Shown: positions 7,224-9,939 of the stretch, piece after piece
How the letters are laid out: each line of letters opens with the position of its first letter
How positions within the stretch are numbered: the first letter of the stretch is position 1
NCBI GenBank assembly: GCA_021161885.1
Contig: JAGGZS010000059.1
Coordinates: 1 to 9,939 of the forward strand
Direction of reading: 5' to 3'
Length of the DNA: 9,939 nt
Source of the DNA: a bacterium
GTDB taxonomy: Bacteria > Auribacterota > Auribacteria > Auribacterales > Auribacteraceae
Made by a program: the position numbers and the translations under genes
The notes under the pieces: generated by a model
What the model was told of the DNA's origin: nothing
Seen by the model: only the letters and a program-made list of their open reading frames with translations
Databases searched by the model: none

Positions 7224-8000
7224 ATGACCGCAATATTTGATTCACACGCACATTTAACGGATGCAAAAATTTTTATAGATTTAGATAATATAATCGATAG
7301 GGCAATAAACAATAATGTTAGAAAAATTTTGGCGGTAGCCGATTCGATTGAGTCGTCTAAAAAAGTATTAAATTTAACAAAAGTTTATTCTAATATATAC
7401 CCGACAGCGGGAATTCATCCGCACTGTTCGGAAGTTACAGGTGAAGCCGGTCTTAAAGAATTGGAAGAAATTTTTTTAAATAATAAGTCGATTAAAGCGG
7501 TCGGTGAAATCGGGTTAGATTTTTATTACGGTAAGGAAACAAAACAATACCAGTATAGTTTATTGGAAAAACAGCTGTTTCTATCTGAAAAATTTAATTT
7601 GCCGGTTATATTGCATTGCCGGGACGCCGAGCAGGAGCTGTTTGATATACTCAATGGTTTTAAAGGGGTTGAAGGGGTTATACATTGTTTTTCAAGCACA
7701 AAAGATTGGTGCGAAAAGTTTATTGATTTGGGTTTTTATGTTTCTTTTTCAGGTATAGTAACTTTTAAAAACGCTAATGATATCCGCTCAGCGGCAAAAT
7801 GGATGCCTCTTGACAGAATGCTTGTGGAAACAGATTGCCCTTATCTTGCGCCGCAGGGACATCGGGGAAAAACAAATGAACCGTCGTTTATCGTTAATAC
7901 TATAGAAGCTATTGCTAAATTACGGGATTTAACTTTTGATGATATAGCGGAAAAAACTTATAAAAACACACTAATTCTTTTTAAAATAGAGGATAGTTAA
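7224..8000 (+). CDS. tatD: TatD-family metal-dependent hydrolase (DNase)
   Basis: 258 residues, the usual length for TatD/YcfH/YabD enzymes: TIM-barrel metallohydrolases with 3'-5' exonuclease or DNase activity on DNA, requiring divalent metal. All expected metal ligands are visible: H8 and H10 in DSHAHL, E95 in GEIGLDFYY, H131 in LPVILHCRDA, H154 in GVIHCFSS, and D204 in ETDCPYLAP. The N-terminal MTAIFDSHAHL and the final NTLILFKI segment fit full length, with no truncation. The paralogues TatD, YcfH and YjjV cannot be separated from sequence alone; the position directly after metG favours the YcfH/YabD type. The start is 3 nt after the metG stop, with AAGG at 7212-7215 as a likely ribosome binding site, and the stop codon shares one base with the start of the next gene. 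Confidence 0.93.
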   Translation: MTAIFDSHAHLTDAKIFIDLDNIIDRAINNNVRKILAVADSIESSKKVLNLTKVYSNIYPTAGIHPHCSEVTGEAGLKELEEIFLNNKSIKAVGEIGLDFYYGKETKQYQYSLLEKQLFLSEKFNLPVILHCRDAEQELFDILNGFKGVEGVIHCFSSTKDWCEKFIDLGFYVSFSGIVTFKNANDIRSAAKWMPLDRMLVETDCPYLAPQGHRGKTNEPSFIVNTIEAIAKLRDLTFDDIAEKTYKNTLILFKIEDS

Positions 8001-8989
8001 TGAATAATGTAAAAAAATATTCTATAGGAATTGATATGGGAGCCACCAGCATTAAAATGGGATTAATGAGTAAGGATTGGAATATTCTTCTTCGTAAAAC
8101 GATTCCTGTCGAAAAATATAGGCTGCCTGATTTTTTCTTTAAAGAGGTGGGCGAGGCGGTTCACGCTATGTTAAATGAGAAAAATATTAAAAAAGATGAA
8201 TTCGGCGGTATGGGTATAGGTTTGCCGGGCTGTGTTGATTCCGTAAACGGCATTGTTCGTGATTTAACCAATATGCCGTATTGGCATGAAGTTCATATAA
8301 GCGAAAAGTTTGAAAAATTTTTACAAATACCAACAAGAATAGATAACGATGTCAATATGATGACGATCGGCGAATGGAGGCATGGCGCCGGCAATGAATG
8401 CGAGGATATGATTTGTATTACATTAGGAACCGGTGTAGGCGGCGGGCTTGTCTTAAACGGAAAAATGTACAGAGGTGTTGATCTTTGTGCCGGTGAAATT
8501 GGGCATATCCCTTTGTTTTATGACGGTGAACAGTGTAATTGCGGCAACAGGGGGTGTCTTGAAAGGTATGTGGGCAACGCCGCTATTGTAAGGCGTACAC
8601 AGGAAAAATTGATATTAAATCCTGAAAAAGGCACTATATTAGTAGACCTTTTGTCCGCTAATAACGATTTAACCCCTAAATTAATTTCTGAGGCGGCTGG
8701 TCAGGGCGATGAATTATCTAATGAAATTTTCAATGAAACCGGCAAGTATATCGGGTCGGTGTTATCAGGTGTAGTTAATCTGCTTAATCCTGAACGTATT
8801 GTTATAGGCGGCGGTGTGGCGCAAGCCGGAGAACTGCTGTTTAAACCTATCAGGGAAGAAGTAGAAAAACGCGCTATGCCGGTTGCTGTAGCCGGATTAA
8901 AAATTATACCCGCAAAACTTGGTGAAGACGCGGGAATTTACGGTGCCGCGACTTATGCGATAGAGCATTTTTTACATAAGGAATTTTAA
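8000..8989 (+). CDS. ROK-family sugar kinase (glucokinase-like)
   Basis: 329 residues with a complete ROK kinase fold, predicted to transfer phosphate from ATP to the 6-hydroxyl of glucose or a related hexose or N-acetylhexosamine. The ATP phosphate-1 motif DMGATSIK is at 12-19; the likely catalytic base is D117 in RIDNDVN; phosphate-2 is GTGVGGG (143-149); the sugar-binding and zinc region is GEIGH (E166, H169) with C179, C181 and C186 in CNCGNRGCLE; the adenosine region is NPERIVIGGGV (263-273). No N-terminal helix-turn-helix is present, so it is a kinase and not a ROK repressor. Its substrate (glucose, mannose, N-acetylglucosamine or N-acetylmannosamine) cannot be fixed from sequence. The ATG overlaps the tatD stop by one base, with AGAGGA (7988-7993) 6 nt upstream, so translation is probably coupled. 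Confidence 0.93.
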   Translation: MNNVKKYSIGIDMGATSIKMGLMSKDWNILLRKTIPVEKYRLPDFFFKEVGEAVHAMLNEKNIKKDEFGGMGIGLPGCVDSVNGIVRDLTNMPYWHEVHISEKFEKFLQIPTRIDNDVNMMTIGEWRHGAGNECEDMICITLGTGVGGGLVLNGKMYRGVDLCAGEIGHIPLFYDGEQCNCGNRGCLERYVGNAAIVRRTQEKLILNPEKGTILVDLLSANNDLTPKLISEAAGQGDELSNEIFNETGKYIGSVLSGVVNLLNPERIVIGGGVAQAGELLFKPIREEVEKRAMPVAVAGLKIIPAKLGEDAGIYGAATYAIEHFLHKEF

Positions 8990-8991
8990 TA

Positions 8992-9939
8992 ATGAAAATT
9001 TTGGTTACTGGAGGAGCGGGGTTTATAGGGTCTCATTTAACGGAAAAACTTCTTGATTTAGATTATAATGTAACTTGCGTTGATAATTTTAATACATATT
9101 ACGATCCAAGTATTAAAAGAGAGAACGTAAAACCGTTTTTGGATTACAAAAAATATACTCTTTATGAAGAAGATATACAAAATTACGACGCTCTGAAAAC
9201 ATTGTTTTTTAAAGAACAATTTCAGGCGGTCATTCATTTAGCGGCACGGGCAGGTGTAAGGCCTTCTCTTGAGGAACCTGATTTATACAATCGGGTTAAT
9301 GTAATCGGCACAACCAATCTTTTGGATTTAGCTAAAGACACAAAAGTACCTCAGTTCATATTCGGCTCATCTTCATCTGTATACGGCATCAACAGCAAAG
9401 TGCCTTTTTCCGAAGACGATAAAATAGACAGGCCTATTTCACCATATGCGGCTACTAAAATAGCGGGGGAAATGATTTGTCATGTTTATCATAATTTATA
9501 TGATATTAGAATTACCGCGTTAAGATTTTTTACCGTTTACGGTCCGCGGCAGCGTCCGGAAATGGCAATACATAAATTCGCGCAAATGATCTATAATGGT
9601 GAACCGATACCTTTTTTCGGGGACGGATCATCTCGGCGGGATTATACTTATGTTGATGATATAGCAGCCGGAATAATCGCGGCGTTAGACAAAAATTACG
9701 AATATGAAATTTTTAATCTGGGTAATTCCCATACTATTTCATTAAAAAACCTTGTTGAGCTTATCGAAGATAATATCGGAAGGAAAGCCGTTCTTGATAA
9801 ACTGCCTATGCAGTTGGGGGATGTGCCCATAACTTATTCTAATATATCCAAAGCAAAAAAAATGCTTGGGTTTGCTCCTGAAACCGACATTAGAGACGGA
9901 ATAAAAAAATTCACGGATTGGTTTTTAAAAGAAAAAAAG
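8992..9939 (+). CDS. NAD-dependent nucleotide-sugar epimerase, UDP-glucuronate 4-epimerase-like (3' partial)
   Basis: 316 codons are open to the window edge with no stop; family members are about 310-350 residues, so only a few residues are probably missing. Extended SDR fold: GGAGFIGSH (7-15) binds NAD, with D31 ending the second strand for the adenosine ribose; HLAARAG (82-88); catalytic Ser in SSSSVYG (126-132); YxxxK with Y152 and K156; LRFFTVYGPRQRPEMA (177-192); and RRDYTYVDDI (215-224). The YYDPSIKRENV and RQRPEMA blocks resemble UDP-glucuronate 4-epimerases of capsule and LPS synthesis more than GalE, but UDP-glucose 4-epimerase or a related sugar epimerase remains possible. AAGGAA (8978-8983) lies 8 nt before the ATG, and the gene follows the ROK kinase by 2 nt. 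The likely role is supplying an activated sugar for envelope polysaccharide; that is inference. Confidence 0.9.
   Translation, partial: MKILVTGGAGFIGSHLTEKLLDLDYNVTCVDNFNTYYDPSIKRENVKPFLDYKKYTLYEEDIQNYDALKTLFFKEQFQAVIHLAARAGVRPSLEEPDLYNRVNVIGTTNLLDLAKDTKVPQFIFGSSSSVYGINSKVPFSEDDKIDRPISPYAATKIAGEMICHVYHNLYDIRITALRFFTVYGPRQRPEMAIHKFAQMIYNGEPIPFFGDGSSRRDYTYVDDIAAGIIAALDKNYEYEIFNLGNSHTISLKNLVELIEDNIGRKAVLDKLPMQLGDVPITYSNISKAKKMLGFAPETDIRDGIKKFTDWFLKEKK

Overview
The window is a densely packed, single-strand gene cluster from an AT-rich bacterium. Nine genes on the + strand, plus the tail of a tenth, follow one another with gaps of at most 24 nt and two overlaps. There is no room for an internal promoter or terminator of normal size and nothing convincing on the minus strand, so the stretch reads as one long operon that enters and leaves the window.

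Layout: the last codons of an unknown upstream gene (1-94); cysteinyl-tRNA synthetase cysS (105-1577); thymidylate kinase tmk (1602-2267); DNA polymerase III delta-prime subunit holB (2248-3369, overlapping tmk by 20 nt); an exported protein of unknown function (3385-4383); a PSP1-domain, cysteine-rich RicT/YaaT homologue with long disordered ends (4386-5672); methionyl-tRNA synthetase metG (5697-7220); a TatD-family metal-dependent hydrolase (7224-8000); a ROK-family sugar kinase (8000-8989); and a nucleotide-sugar epimerase of the SDR superfamily (8992 to the window edge, no stop reached).

How the genes relate: cysS and metG charge tRNAs with the two sulfur amino acids; tmk makes dTDP for DNA synthesis; holB belongs to the clamp loader; TatD enzymes are deoxyribonucleases linked to DNA repair and degradation. 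The order tmk, holB, ricT, metG, tatD matches the order I know from the Bacillus subtilis tmk-holB-yaaT-metS-yabD region, minus several genes that lie between them there. The ROK kinase and epimerase at the 3' end look like sugar activation and envelope polysaccharide precursor functions.

Organism: the strong A/T bias at third positions, the exported protein with an N-terminal small beta-rich 'DGTVFRGKI' module, and the arrangement tmk-holB-(exported protein)-ricT-metG-tatD suggest an uncultured-type lineage such as Omnitrophota or Elusimicrobiota rather than a Firmicute. This is inference from style only; no marker here settles the phylum.

No RNA genes, mobile elements, CRISPR arrays, phage genes or defence genes were seen. 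I did not find a clearly novel system. The least explained parts are the exported protein inside a housekeeping operon, the extended RicT, and the altered motifs of the thymidylate kinase.
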